Assembly (NCBI GenBank): GCA_002378585.1
Contig: DFSJ01000046.1
Location: 5,631 to 15,170, forward strand
DNA: 9,540 nucleotides
Source of the DNA: Flavobacteriaceae bacterium UBA3440
GTDB taxonomy: Bacteria > Bacteroidota > Bacteroidia > Flavobacteriales > Flavobacteriaceae
Direction: 5' to 3'
Shown: positions 1-6,386 of the stretch, one piece after another
Layout: the number at the start of each line of letters is the position of its first letter
Position numbering within the stretch: the stretch's first letter is position 1
Position numbers and translations under genes: made by a program
The notes under the pieces: model-generated
What the model saw: the letters and a program-made list of their open reading frames with translations, nothing else
Databases searched by the model: none
Told to the model about the DNA's origin: nothing

Positions 1-476
1 GTGACCACTTCAGAACGTTTACCCTGCACAAATATCAAATGGCCTGTTTCAAACCCCAAAATCACCTGATCTTGTTCCGCTTCTATCCACAAAAATTGGG
101 CTTGAGGAAAATCAGCATAAAATTTTTCCAAGACTACGTGATAAGTCCAATCGGATAAATCTATATAACCTAAACGGGTTTGCTCAGCGATATAAACACG
201 TCCATCAGAAGTAGTGGCTATCCCTAAAGGACTTTCAGGATACCACCCAGCGATACTGTTACCCACATCAACCGCTGATAATCCATCAAAACGATACACA
301 CGACCATTTCTGATTAACCATAAATATTCCTGGTAATCAATGGCCAAATCTTTCACCACCCAAATGGCTCCGTCATTGGATAGAGGCAATCGATAGGAAG
401 CAATACTCTGGGCATTAATTACCCAGAGGAAGCAAATGAAAAAAGAAAAAAGGAATTGTTTTTTGAGGTTAGTCAT
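1..476 (-). CDS. Exported beta-propeller regulator/sensor, N-terminal part (cut by window edge)
   Basis: The reading frame is open from ATG 476 to the window edge (158 codons), so only the N-terminus is visible. Residues 1-22 form a signal peptide: MTNLKKQ, then a hydrophobic run of about 14 residues, ending N-A before Q-S. The protein is therefore exported to the periplasm. Residues about 43-65 (D-L-A-I-D-Y-Q-E-Y-L-W-L-I-R-N-G-R-V-Y-R-F-D-G) resemble the two-component-regulator propeller repeat, in which an 'I..D..G.LW..T..GL.R.DG' pattern marks each blade. A second blade-like stretch follows (D-G-R-V-Y-I-A-E). In Bacteroidota such N-termini usually continue into a propeller, a membrane helix and a histidine kinase or LuxR/LytTR output, but that part lies outside the window, so kinase or regulator status is inference. 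An in-frame ATG at 503 would add nine polar residues ahead of the signal peptide, so I prefer 476. Confidence 0.7.
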   Translation of the reverse strand, partial: MTNLKKQFLFSFFICFLWVINAQSIASYRLPLSNDGAIWVVKDLAIDYQEYLWLIRNGRVYRFDGLSAVDVGNSIAGWYPESPLGIATTSDGRVYIAEQTRLGYIDLSDWTYHVVLEKFYADFPQAQFLWIEAEQDQVILGFETGHLIFVQGKRSEVV

Positions 477-535
477 AAAGATAAAACTACCTCTTTCATC
501 CATGAGGAGGATTATTATTCGATAATCGGTAAGAT

Positions 536-564
536 TAAATCTACCAAAGGTCTACAAGGCCAAA
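536..564 (-). promoter_or_regulatory. Candidate promoter for the beta-propeller gene
   Basis: On the minus strand, TTTG (564-561) is followed after 17 bases by TAGATTTA (543-536). This matches five of six informative positions of the Bacteroidota -33/-7 elements TTTG and TAnnTTTG. The upstream element lies in the last codons of the Crp/Fnr gene. The assignment rests on motif match and position only. The rest of the 75-base gap holds a 6-bp AT-rich inverted repeat (510-515 with 522-527) and no clear terminator. Confidence 0.3.
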
Positions 565-1208
565 ACTAATAACTCATTTCGCCTCAATTGAATTTTACCC
601 TCATTTTCTAGCTTCTTAAGCAGTCTGGAGACCACGACTCGTGACGTATTCAAATCCTTAGCTATTTCATGGTGGGTTGTTTTCAGCGTATCATTACCCG
701 CTACCATGGCTTTGTCTTGTAGGTATTTGAGCAGTCGTTCATCCATACGCATAAATGCAAGCGTATCCACCGTATCCAATAGCTCAACCATACGCATATG
801 GTAACTCTCCACAATGAACTGTTGCCATGTAGGGTAACTTCCCATCCATAGGGTCATGTATTTCACCGGGATCATGATTAATTCAACATCAGATTCAGCT
901 ACTGTTCTTACCTGGCTTTTATGGGTGCCCAAACAACAGCTAAATGACATGGCACAAGTATCTCCTTTTTCGATATAATAAAGTACCAACTCGTTACCTT
1001 CCTTGTCCTCGCGAAGTACTTTAATAGCACCTGATAACAAAAGAGGCATGAATTGAAGGGTGTCTCCAATATCCATCAGCTCTGTTCCCTCAGGGGCTGT
1101 TTTAAAAGCGCCCACCTGAAGTACCTCTTCCAATAAGGCGGGTTCTAACAAAAAACCGTACTGCTCTTGAAGCAAGTCCATCACATATGGGTCAGTTATT
1201 TGTGGCAT
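552..1208 (-). CDS. Crp/Fnr-family transcriptional regulator with cysteine-rich sensor loop
   Basis: This 218-residue protein has the length and order of a Crp/Fnr regulator. Residues about 30-115 form the cyclic-nucleotide-binding-like beta roll (G-D-T-L-Q-F-M-P-L-L-L-S-G-A-I-K-V near 48-64). A long dimerisation helix lies near 128-165, and a winged helix-turn-helix near 176-212 (H-E-I-A-K-D-L-N-T-S-R-V-V-V-S-R-L-L-K-K-L). The region where CRP binds the cAMP phosphate instead reads C85-A-M-S-F-S-C91-C92-L-G. The ligand is therefore probably not cAMP, and a thiol, redox or metal signal is possible (inference). There is no N-terminal FNR-type [4Fe-4S] cysteine cluster. The gene lies 58 bp downstream of the permease gene on the same strand but has its own promoter-like box and an adjacent palindrome. 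Its regulon cannot be read from the window. The family call is firm and the signal is unknown. Confidence 0.9.
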   Translation of the reverse strand: MPQITDPYVMDLLQEQYGFLLEPALLEEVLQVGAFKTAPEGTELMDIGDTLQFMPLLLSGAIKVLREDKEGNELVLYYIEKGDTCAMSFSCCLGTHKSQVRTVAESDVELIMIPVKYMTLWMGSYPTWQQFIVESYHMRMVELLDTVDTLAFMRMDERLLKYLQDKAMVAGNDTLKTTHHEIAKDLNTSRVVVSRLLKKLENEGKIQLRRNELLVLAL

Positions 1209-1240
1209 AGTTCATTTATTTGTTAGGCAAAATAGGCCAT

Positions 1241-1258
1241 TTTAAGCGATCGATCAAA
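1241..1258. promoter_or_regulatory. Imperfect palindrome, candidate operator of the Crp/Fnr-family gene
   Basis: TTTAAGCGATCGATCAAA matches its own reverse complement at 14 of 18 positions around a perfect CGATCG core. Read on the minus strand, it begins inside the -7 box of the Crp/Fnr-type gene and covers the expected transcription start. A dimeric Crp/Fnr-type regulator binds two-fold symmetric sites of about this size, so autorepression is a reasonable reading. That is inference. Confidence 0.4.
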
Positions 1259-1262
1259 GATA
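1255..1262 (-). promoter_or_regulatory. -7 box of candidate promoter for the Crp/Fnr-family gene
   Basis: TATCTTTG on the minus strand is a perfect match to the Bacteroidota -7 element TAnnTTTG. It begins 2 bases after the stop codon of the upstream permease gene and ends 46 bases before the regulator ATG. I see no convincing TTG/TTTG -33 element at the usual distance, so the promoter may be weak or activator-dependent. The regulator could also be read through from the permease. Confidence 0.45.
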
Positions 1263-1266
1263 CTGA

Positions 1267-2505
1267 TCACTTAAACTGTACGGTACGTATCGGATTGATC
1301 GATGCTACTACACGAGCTGGTACGAGTAGCAGCAACATACTACCTGCTAAAACTACAGCATTTAATAGTAGCCAGGAATAAATATCTAAGGACACAGGTA
1401 CATAATTGATGTAATAATCCTGGGGGTTAGGAAATTCTATCCACCTCCAATAATACTGAGAGCCCAAAAAAATAAGCCCCAAAATATTACCCCAAAACAT
1501 ACCTTTAAAAACCAATGCACTGGCATTATACAGAAAAATACGTTGAATATCGCTGTTGGTTGCACCCAGGGTTTTCAATACACCAATAGTTGAGGTACGG
1601 TCCAGAATGATGACCAACAAGGCCGTAACCATATTTAGGCCGCCTACCAACAACATGATCGAAACCACTAGGGCAATATTAAAATCAAACAAATCAATCC
1701 ACTCAAATATGGCGCTAAATCGTTGTTTAATACTGCGCACATCCCAATCTGAAGGCGTGGCATCGTAGGCATTAAAGGCAATTTCATCCAGGTCTTCAAA
1801 GGAACTTACTTTGAGCTCTAACTGACCTACTTCATCTGGGGACCAACCGTTTAACTGACGTAAAGTAGCTATATCCATCCAAAGGTATTGGGCATCTAAG
1901 CTTTCAAATCCACTTTCATAAATACCCACCACATCAAATTTGCGTTGGCTGGGTATTCCCTGGGAGGTTTGATTGAGAAAAAACCCGCGACACTCATCTC
2001 CCACCTTTAATTGAAGTTTCTGGGCCAGTGTTTGGGATAGTAAAATCTCTGTATTTTGTGGCTTTCCCCATTGGGGCAATCTTCCACTGACCAATAAGCT
2101 GCGTAAAGGTGCTGTATCATAATCCTCGCCTATGCCCTTAGCTATGAATCCCTCAAAGGTATCCTCGGTGCGAATTAAACCCGCTTTTTGAATCACTCCC
2201 TGTACCTGTTGAACCCCAGGTAATTTAGCTAATCTATCTTTCTGGGCTGTATCTACCTTAAGTGGTTTTAAATGTACTTGAGATTGGTTGTGGTCCATGT
2301 GAATCACCTGAATATGGCCTTCAAAAGCCGCGATTTTATCGCGAATAACCATTTTTAATCCACGACCTGTACCCATAGCCACCAACATCATGACCATACC
2401 AAGCGCAATCGCACCAATAGCGATTTGAATGATTGGCGCAGATGCCTTACTTTTATCTGAGGTACCTAAGCGCAGGCGCCTAGCAATAAACAAACTAAAA
2501 TTCAA
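1267..2505 (-). CDS. LolC/E-like ABC transporter permease (FtsX/MacB superfamily)
   Basis: This 412-residue integral membrane protein has the lipoprotein-releasing LolC/LolE layout: one N-terminal helix (about 25-47), a large periplasmic MacB-type core domain (about 48-270), then three helices (about 275-301, 323-349, 376-397). The cytoplasmic loop after the second helix (D-R-T-S-T-I-G-V-L-K-T-L-G-A-T, 302-316) is the conserved FtsX coupling loop that contacts the ATPase. The protein ends in I-N-P-I-R-T-V-Q, typical of the family. The start is TTG at 2505. No ATG lies between it and the upstream in-frame stop, and residues 2-20 (N-F-S-L-F-I-A-R-R-L...) look like the conserved N-terminus of these permeases. 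The next Met, residue 38, falls inside the first helix. No ATPase gene lies in the window, so it must pair with one encoded elsewhere. The substrate, lipoproteins or another envelope cargo, is unproven. Confidence 0.88.
   Translation of the reverse strand: MNFSLFIARRLRLGTSDKSKASAPIIQIAIGAIALGMVMMLVAMGTGRGLKMVIRDKIAAFEGHIQVIHMDHNQSQVHLKPLKVDTAQKDRLAKLPGVQQVQGVIQKAGLIRTEDTFEGFIAKGIGEDYDTAPLRSLLVSGRLPQWGKPQNTEILLSQTLAQKLQLKVGDECRGFFLNQTSQGIPSQRKFDVVGIYESGFESLDAQYLWMDIATLRQLNGWSPDEVGQLELKVSSFEDLDEIAFNAYDATPSDWDVRSIKQRFSAIFEWIDLFDFNIALVVSIMLLVGGLNMVTALLVIILDRTSTIGVLKTLGATNSDIQRIFLYNASALVFKGMFWGNILGLIFLGSQYYWRWIEFPNPQDYYINYVPVSLDIYSWLLLNAVVLAGSMLLLLVPARVVASINPIRTVQFK
2424..2455 (+). promoter_or_regulatory. 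Candidate promoter for namZ inside the permease gene
   Basis: TTTG (2424-2427) is followed after 20 bases by TACTTTTA (2448-2455), which matches five of six informative positions of the Bacteroidota -7 element. It would give a leader of roughly 45 bases before ATG 2505. The site lies wholly within the first codons of the divergent permease gene. The call is by motif only. Confidence 0.35.
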
Positions 2506-3743
2506 TGAGAACTGGGTTGATTTACGTCAAAAATACCATTTTATCGCTTGTTGTGGCTTTGTGTTTCAGCAATATTAGCCTTCATGCCCAATCCAAATCA
2601 CCTCAACCCATTGTGGGAGCTGCTCAATTATCCAGTTATCTGGGGAAATTAACGCAGAAAAACATAGCGATTGTTGCCAACCAAACCTCTGTGGTGCCAA
2701 GTAAACACGGATATACTCACCTCGTAGATACTTTGAACCACCTTGGTGTTTCGGTGGTGAAGGTATTTGCCCCAGAGCACGGGTTTCGAGGAAGTCAAGA
2801 CGCTGGAGCGGATGTATTGGACGATAAAGATCCCAAAACAGGTATTCCCTTAATTTCTCTGCACGGAGTCAATCGCAAACCGAAGCCAGCACATTTAGAC
2901 GGGATAGACCTGGTTGTATTTGACATTCAAGATGTTGGTGTGCGTTTTTACACCTACATCGCGACACTTCAGTTGGTGATGCAAGCCTGCGCGGAACAAG
3001 GAATTCCTCTATTGGTACTTGACAGACCTAATCCAAATGCTCACTTGATTGATGGGCCGGTGATGGAATGGGAAAACAAAAGTTTTTTGGGTATGACACC
3101 CATACCGTTGCTTTATGGAATGACTATCGGCGAATACGCCCTAATGTTGGCAGATCAACCCAGTTGGCTTTGGGAAGCCTATGGGCCTACAGGAGGTGAA
3201 ATGGGACCTAAGGTTCAGATCGAAGTTGTTCCTGTAGCGCACTATACACACCGCACACCTTATGTGCTGACGATACCCCCTTCACCCAATCTAAGAGAAT
3301 CTCAAGCTGTGGCGCTCTACCCAAGTCTGGGTTTATTTGAAGGCACTACATGGAACGCAGGCCGGGGTACAGAACGACCCTTCACACAAGTGGGTAGCCC
3401 CATGGGAGATGCCAAATATTTCAAACACACCTATACCCCGATAGCTCGACCAGGGGCCACTGACCCAAAACACAAAAACAAATTGTGCTATGGTTTAGAC
3501 CTCAGCGGGGTGACTCAAATCGAAGGCATTCACCTGGAATGGTTGATAGAGGCCTACCAAAACAGCTCAGATAAAAGCCAGTTTTTCTTGGATCCAGGCT
3601 TTAAAAAGCATGCGGGCACTTCTGTGCTCCAACAACAGATTGAATCAGGGATAAGCGAACAAAACATCAAGAAAACTTGGCAGCCAGGTATCGCTGAATT
3701 TAAGCGGATTCGCCAAAACTACTTATTGTACCCGGAGCACTAA
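2505..3743 (+). CDS. namZ: Exported exo-beta-N-acetylmuramidase NamZ (DUF1343)
   Basis: This family (DUF1343, NamZ of Bacillus subtilis and Tannerella forsythia) releases N-acetylmuramic acid from the non-reducing end of peptidoglycan glycan fragments during cell-wall turnover and recycling. The 412-residue product has a signal peptide of about 28 residues ending L-H-A before Q-S, so it acts outside the cytoplasm. Family motifs run in order: P-E-H-G-F-R-G (90-96), F-D-I-Q-D-V-G-V-R-F-Y-T-Y (139-151), D-R-P-N-P-N (173-178), Y-P-S-L-G-L-F-E-G-T (272-281) followed by N-A-G-R-G-T-E-R-P-F (284-293), and a C-terminal I-R-Q-N-Y-L-L-Y-P (402-410). Length and motifs look complete. ATG 2505 touches the TTG start of the divergent permease; TTG 2517 is a possible alternative start that keeps the signal peptide. 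The stop codon ends one base before the convergent desaturase-like gene ends. The family assignment is firm; activity on a specific substrate is inferred. Confidence 0.92.
   Translation: MRTGLIYVKNTILSLVVALCFSNISLHAQSKSPQPIVGAAQLSSYLGKLTQKNIAIVANQTSVVPSKHGYTHLVDTLNHLGVSVVKVFAPEHGFRGSQDAGADVLDDKDPKTGIPLISLHGVNRKPKPAHLDGIDLVVFDIQDVGVRFYTYIATLQLVMQACAEQGIPLLVLDRPNPNAHLIDGPVMEWENKSFLGMTPIPLLYGMTIGEYALMLADQPSWLWEAYGPTGGEMGPKVQIEVVPVAHYTHRTPYVLTIPPSPNLRESQAVALYPSLGLFEGTTWNAGRGTERPFTQVGSPMGDAKYFKHTYTPIARPGATDPKHKNKLCYGLDLSGVTQIEGIHLEWLIEAYQNSSDKSQFFLDPGFKKHAGTSVLQQQIESGISEQNIKKTWQPGIAEFKRIRQNYLLYPEH
2528..2535 (-). promoter_or_regulatory. -7 box of candidate promoter for the permease inside namZ
   Basis: TATTTTTG on the minus strand matches the Bacteroidota TAnnTTTG element perfectly. 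It ends 22 bases before the TTG start of the permease, so the leader would be about 15-20 bases. It lies within the signal-peptide codons of the divergent namZ gene. No clear -33 element is seen. Confidence 0.4.
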
Positions 3744-4571
3744 TTATTTTTGTGCAGGGCTTTTATAGGGTTTAAAAGCCAAGGCCAACAAATACTTTAA
3801 ACGACTGTTCTGTTCGGCGTCTGGATAAGTGTCTACGCCGAAAACGACTCGGTCAGCTGGGAGGTATTGGTAAGTGCCAAAAATACGGTCCCAGAGTGAA
3901 AAAATATTACCGTAATTGGCATCCGTATAGGGGAGCTGGTGGTGGTGGTGTATTTGGTGCATATTAGGGGTAACCACGATCCACTGCAGCCATTGATTCA
4001 CCCATTGGGGCAACAAAATATTGGCGTGGTTAAATTGAGAGAGCACTACTGACAGGCTCTGATAAAGCATGATCACTCCCACGGAGGCACCTGTAATCCA
4101 TACAGCGAGTAAGGTAAATCCAAAACGCACCACGCTTTCCATGGGATGGTGTCTGTTGGCCGTAGTGGTATCCACTTCGTGATCTGTATGGTGGATTAAA
4201 TGAAATCCCCAAAGCACTTTTACTTTATGCTCAGACCAATGTGCAAAATAGGCCCCAATCAAATCGAGTAAAGCCACCCCGATCAACACCTGTGCCCAAA
4301 AAGGAATACTAGACAGCACGTAAAGCAGACCCCATTGGTGGGTTTGGGTCCAGTCACTGAGCCATAATAAAAGTCCAGCTAGCGAAAAATTAACCAAGAT
4401 CGTCGTGGCTGTGAAAAAGAAATTCAGTCCAGCGTGTTTGGTTTTTTTATAATTCATCAATCGCCCAGGCAGGCCACTTTCCAGCATCCAAAAAAAAGCG
4501 ATTCCCCCAACCAGTAGGGCACTTCGGTGCAATGAGGGGATAGTTTCGAAATAATTAATCAAATACTCCAT
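3744..4571 (-). CDS. Membrane fatty-acid hydroxylase / sterol desaturase family protein
   Basis: This 275-residue polytopic membrane protein belongs to the fatty acid hydroxylase superfamily, whose members use a di-iron centre held by clustered histidines to hydroxylate or desaturate lipids. The histidine boxes are H111-W-S-E-H115, H124-L-I-H-H128, N-R-H-H-P-M-E (139-145) and H205-Q-I-H-H209. The segment D-A-N-Y-G-N-I-F-S-L-W-D-R-I-F-G-T-Y (217-234) is typical of the family C-terminus. Hydrophobic segments near 16-31, 51-71, 88-110 and 150-177 flank the boxes, so the active site faces the cytoplasm in the usual model. The start is ATG 4571, 32 bp after the ykgJ-like gene, so it is probably the last gene of the queE transcript. 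A weak TATATTTC box (4603-4596) could add an internal promoter. The stop codon directly abuts that of namZ. The true lipid substrate (fatty acyl chain, hopanoid, carotenoid or other) cannot be told. Confidence 0.88.
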   Translation of the reverse strand: MEYLINYFETIPSLHRSALLVGGIAFFWMLESGLPGRLMNYKKTKHAGLNFFFTATTILVNFSLAGLLLWLSDWTQTHQWGLLYVLSSIPFWAQVLIGVALLDLIGAYFAHWSEHKVKVLWGFHLIHHTDHEVDTTTANRHHPMESVVRFGFTLLAVWITGASVGVIMLYQSLSVVLSQFNHANILLPQWVNQWLQWIVVTPNMHQIHHHHQLPYTDANYGNIFSLWDRIFGTYQYLPADRVVFGVDTYPDAEQNSRLKYLLALAFKPYKSPAQK

Positions 4572-4603
4572 AGCGTGTAGCTGTCATTAGCAGATGAAAT
4601 ATA

Positions 4604-5095
4604 CTACTTTATTTCTTTTTTCATCTGCTCGACCACCTCAAAAGCTGCAGGGCAAATAGCTGTATTTTTTAAAGTAATTTCGGCGATTTGATAAATCTTA
4701 GGTCGGTCTGTATGGGGATATTCCGCACAGGCTTTGGGCCGAACCTCATAAATACTGCACTTGTTATCCCCTCCTAAAAACGGACACGGGAGTTGTTGTA
4801 ATACCTGATCCCCATCCTCATCCACCCGAAGATAGGTTGCGATGAATTTTTGCGGAGTTAACCTTAAGTGTTTGGCTATGCGGACAATATCCTTGTCTGT
4901 ATATAAGGGACCCGTGGTGGTACAACATTGCGCACAATTTAAGCAATCAATGCGTTTGAACACCTCATGATGTATGCGCAAGACTTGTTGGTCTAGTTTT
5001 TTTGGGGGACGTTTTTTGAGTTGTTGAAAAAACTGCCTATTTTCTCTCAGCCGTTGCGCAGCCCACGAAGGAAGCTTGTTGAGCCAATCTTCCAC
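4604..5095 (-). CDS. YkgJ-type cysteine-cluster (CxxCxxCC) protein
   Basis: This small soluble protein of the YkgJ/CxxCxxCC family is thought to bind zinc or iron-sulfur; its reaction is unknown. With the chosen start it has 163 residues and eight cysteines: C51-x2-C54-x2-C57-C58, C104-P-F-L-G, C113-S-I-Y-E-V-R-P-K-A-C123 and I-C148-P-A-A-F. These are the conserved family positions. I place the start at GTG 5095, one base after the queE stop codon. The first 30 residues from there (V-E-D-W-L-N-K-L... R-E-N-R-Q-F-F) resemble the N-termini I know for flavobacterial members. An ATG at 5170 would extend the frame about 25 residues, but that stretch lies entirely over the end of queE and looks non-native. 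The one-base gap suggests translational coupling to queE. The family call is firm; the start is probable. Confidence 0.85.
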   Translation of the reverse strand: MEDWLNKLPSWAAQRLRENRQFFQQLKKRPPKKLDQQVLRIHHEVFKRIDCLNCAQCCTTTGPLYTDKDIVRIAKHLRLTPQKFIATYLRVDEDGDQVLQQLPCPFLGGDNKCSIYEVRPKACAEYPHTDRPKIYQIAEITLKNTAICPAAFEVVEQMKKEIK

Positions 5096-5096
5096 C

Positions 5097-5723
5097 TTAA
5101 GGAATATTGAGGTATTTGTGGGTCTGGATGGAAACCTTCCACTTTGGGTGAGCCATGACATAATCCACAATAAGCGGCATCACCTTTTCGCGAACACTCC
5201 ACTCAGGTTGTAGGTATAAGTGACAATCTGCGTTTACCTTTTGCGCCTGTTCCTCTGCCCAAATCAGGTCGTGTTTGTTGTACACAATTACCTTGAGTTC
5301 ATCGGCCCGAGCATAAGCCTCAGCCAGCGGTGCCTTATTTTTTTTGGGGGATAAACAGACCCAATCCCAGTGACCCGAGAAAGGATAGGCGCCAGATGTT
5401 TCAATATGGATGGCCAATCCGTTCTTTTTCAATGCTTCAGTGAGCGGACCCATGGGCCAAGTCAATGGCTCACCACCAGTCACCACAATGGTCTGATAGG
5501 GCTGAGCGGCTGATACTATTTCATCAACCCAAGTAGCTGGGTGTCTTTGGGGATCCCAACTTTCTTTGACATCACACCAATGACAACCTACATCACACCC
5601 TCCTACCCGGATAAAATAGGCTGCTTTTCCTTGATGAAAACCCTCACCTTGGATGGTGTAAAAGGCTTCCATGAGCGGAAGGGCCACTCCTTTTTCGACA
5701 AACGAAGGTTCAATTGAATTCAT
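5097..5723 (-). CDS. queE: 7-carboxy-7-deazaguanine synthase (radical SAM)
   Basis: QueE converts 6-carboxy-5,6,7,8-tetrahydropterin to 7-carboxy-7-deazaguanine, a step toward preQ0 and queuosine in tRNA. It uses a [4Fe-4S] cluster, S-adenosylmethionine and Mg2+. The 208-residue protein shows Q-G-E-G (25-28) and the radical-SAM cluster motif C43-D-V-G-C47-H-W-C50 with the following D51. It also has T-G-G-E-P (82-86) for SAM binding, I-E-T-S-G (107-111) and S-P-K-K (125-128), and it ends in H-K-Y-L-N-I-P. Length and motifs are normal, so the gene looks intact. No other queuosine gene (queC, queD, queF) is in the window. It heads a minus-strand run with the ykgJ-like and desaturase-like genes. 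Its ATG lies only four bases after a perfect -7 box. Confidence 0.94.
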   Translation of the reverse strand: MNSIEPSFVEKGVALPLMEAFYTIQGEGFHQGKAAYFIRVGGCDVGCHWCDVKESWDPQRHPATWVDEIVSAAQPYQTIVVTGGEPLTWPMGPLTEALKKNGLAIHIETSGAYPFSGHWDWVCLSPKKNKAPLAEAYARADELKVIVYNKHDLIWAEEQAQKVNADCHLYLQPEWSVREKVMPLIVDYVMAHPKWKVSIQTHKYLNIP

Positions 5724-5727
5724 GGGG

Positions 5728-5735
5728 CAAATATA
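5728..5735 (-). promoter_or_regulatory. -7 box of candidate queE promoter, implying a leaderless transcript
   Basis: TATATTTG on the minus strand matches TAnnTTTG perfectly and is followed by CCCC and the queE ATG. With the usual few bases from the -7 box to the start point, transcription would begin at or within about three bases of the ATG. No clear -33 element is seen at 17-23 bases; the nearest TTTG is only 13 bases upstream. Confidence 0.5.
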
Positions 5736-5786
5736 ACCTTTTGGGCCGCAAAGGACTAGTAAAAATACACCCTGATTTCCCCGTTA

Positions 5787-5820
5787 TTTGACGGTGATTT
5801 CTACAAATTGGTTACATTCG
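5787..5820 (+). promoter_or_regulatory. Candidate promoter of the lipoprotein-hydrolase pair
   Basis: TTTG (5787-5790) is followed after 22 bases by TACATTCG (5813-5820), which matches five of six informative positions of the Bacteroidota -7 element. It ends 17 bases before ATG 5838, giving a short leader. The site shares the 114-base divergent gap with the queE promoter. Confidence 0.4.
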
Positions 5821-5837
5821 CAACAGAGAATTTATCT

Positions 5838-6386
5838 ATGAAAAAAAGAATAGTACTGATCGGTCTTTTTGCGCTAATCACCTCGTGCAATCAGGAATCT
5901 CCATTCACTATGGGTGTAGGACGCGTGGGACTGCTCAATAAAGAAACCCCCATCAATAGTTTGTTTACTGTATTTGCCGCAGATTCAGTAGCTGTAGATA
6001 CCGTGGCTCTTGAAGCTGATGCAGTTGTCGACCCGATTAAAATATATGAAAAAGGAGGGGCTCATTTATTGACGATCACCCCAACCCAGGACAGTATTCA
6101 ACTCGTCAAGCACATCCGTGTGATGGACACGCGATACACCACCTCTAAAGGTATTCATTTAGGCAGCACCTATGCTGAGTTAAAGAAAGCCTATGAAATT
6201 GATAAGGTGACCGGCTCACTAAAATCAGTTATGGTCACCTTAAAAGGAGTCGATGAATACGTGACTTTTGATCGGGAAGTATTGCCAGAAAATATCCGAT
6301 GGAGTCTCGACGCATCTATTGAAGCCTTTCAAATTCCGGATAACGCCCAGATCAAACACTTGATGATCAACTGGGGTGATCGATGA
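5838..6386 (+). CDS. Putative lipoprotein of unknown function
   Basis: I do not recognise a characterised family. From ATG 5838 the product has 182 residues with a short lipoprotein signal: K-K-R, a hydrophobic core, and the lipobox L-I-T-S-C17, predicting lipid attachment at Cys17. No charged retention signal is obvious, and N-Q-E follows the cysteine. Residues about 45-68 are an acidic, alanine/valine-rich linker. The C-terminal half is a compact domain with a G-I-H-L-G-S-T-Y-A-E-L-K-K-A-Y core (105-119), preceded by I-R-V-M-D-T-R-Y-T-T and ending I-P-D-N-A-Q-I-K-H-L-M-I-N-W. From memory, this 'T..GI..GST...L...Y' pattern recurs in uncharacterised Bacteroidota lipoproteins. The frame extends upstream to a TTG at 5808, which would put ten polar residues ahead of the signal peptide and overlap the promoter, so I reject that start. 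Its stop overlaps the hydrolase ATG (ATGA), implying coupled translation. Confidence 0.78.
   Translation: MKKRIVLIGLFALITSCNQESPFTMGVGRVGLLNKETPINSLFTVFAADSVAVDTVALEADAVVDPIKIYEKGGAHLLTITPTQDSIQLVKHIRVMDTRYTTSKGIHLGSTYAELKKAYEIDKVTGSLKSVMVTLKGVDEYVTFDREVLPENIRWSLDASIEAFQIPDNAQIKHLMINWGDR

Noticed and set aside
510..527. Inverted repeat GATTAT-N6-ATAATC between the regulator and propeller genes
   Set aside because: The stem is AT-only apart from one pair and lacks a following T-run, so it is too weak to call a terminator, and it is not clearly an operator.
1556..1768. 70-codon plus-strand ORF within the permease gene
   Set aside because: It lies wholly antisense to a well-supported gene and its product shows no domain or signal.
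4030..4212. 60-codon minus-strand ORF within the desaturase-like gene
   Set aside because: It is an alternative frame of the histidine-box region, with composition expected for a shadow.
5808..5837. Upstream TTG start for the lipoprotein
   Set aside because: It would place ten polar residues before a classical lipoprotein signal and overlap the candidate -7 box.
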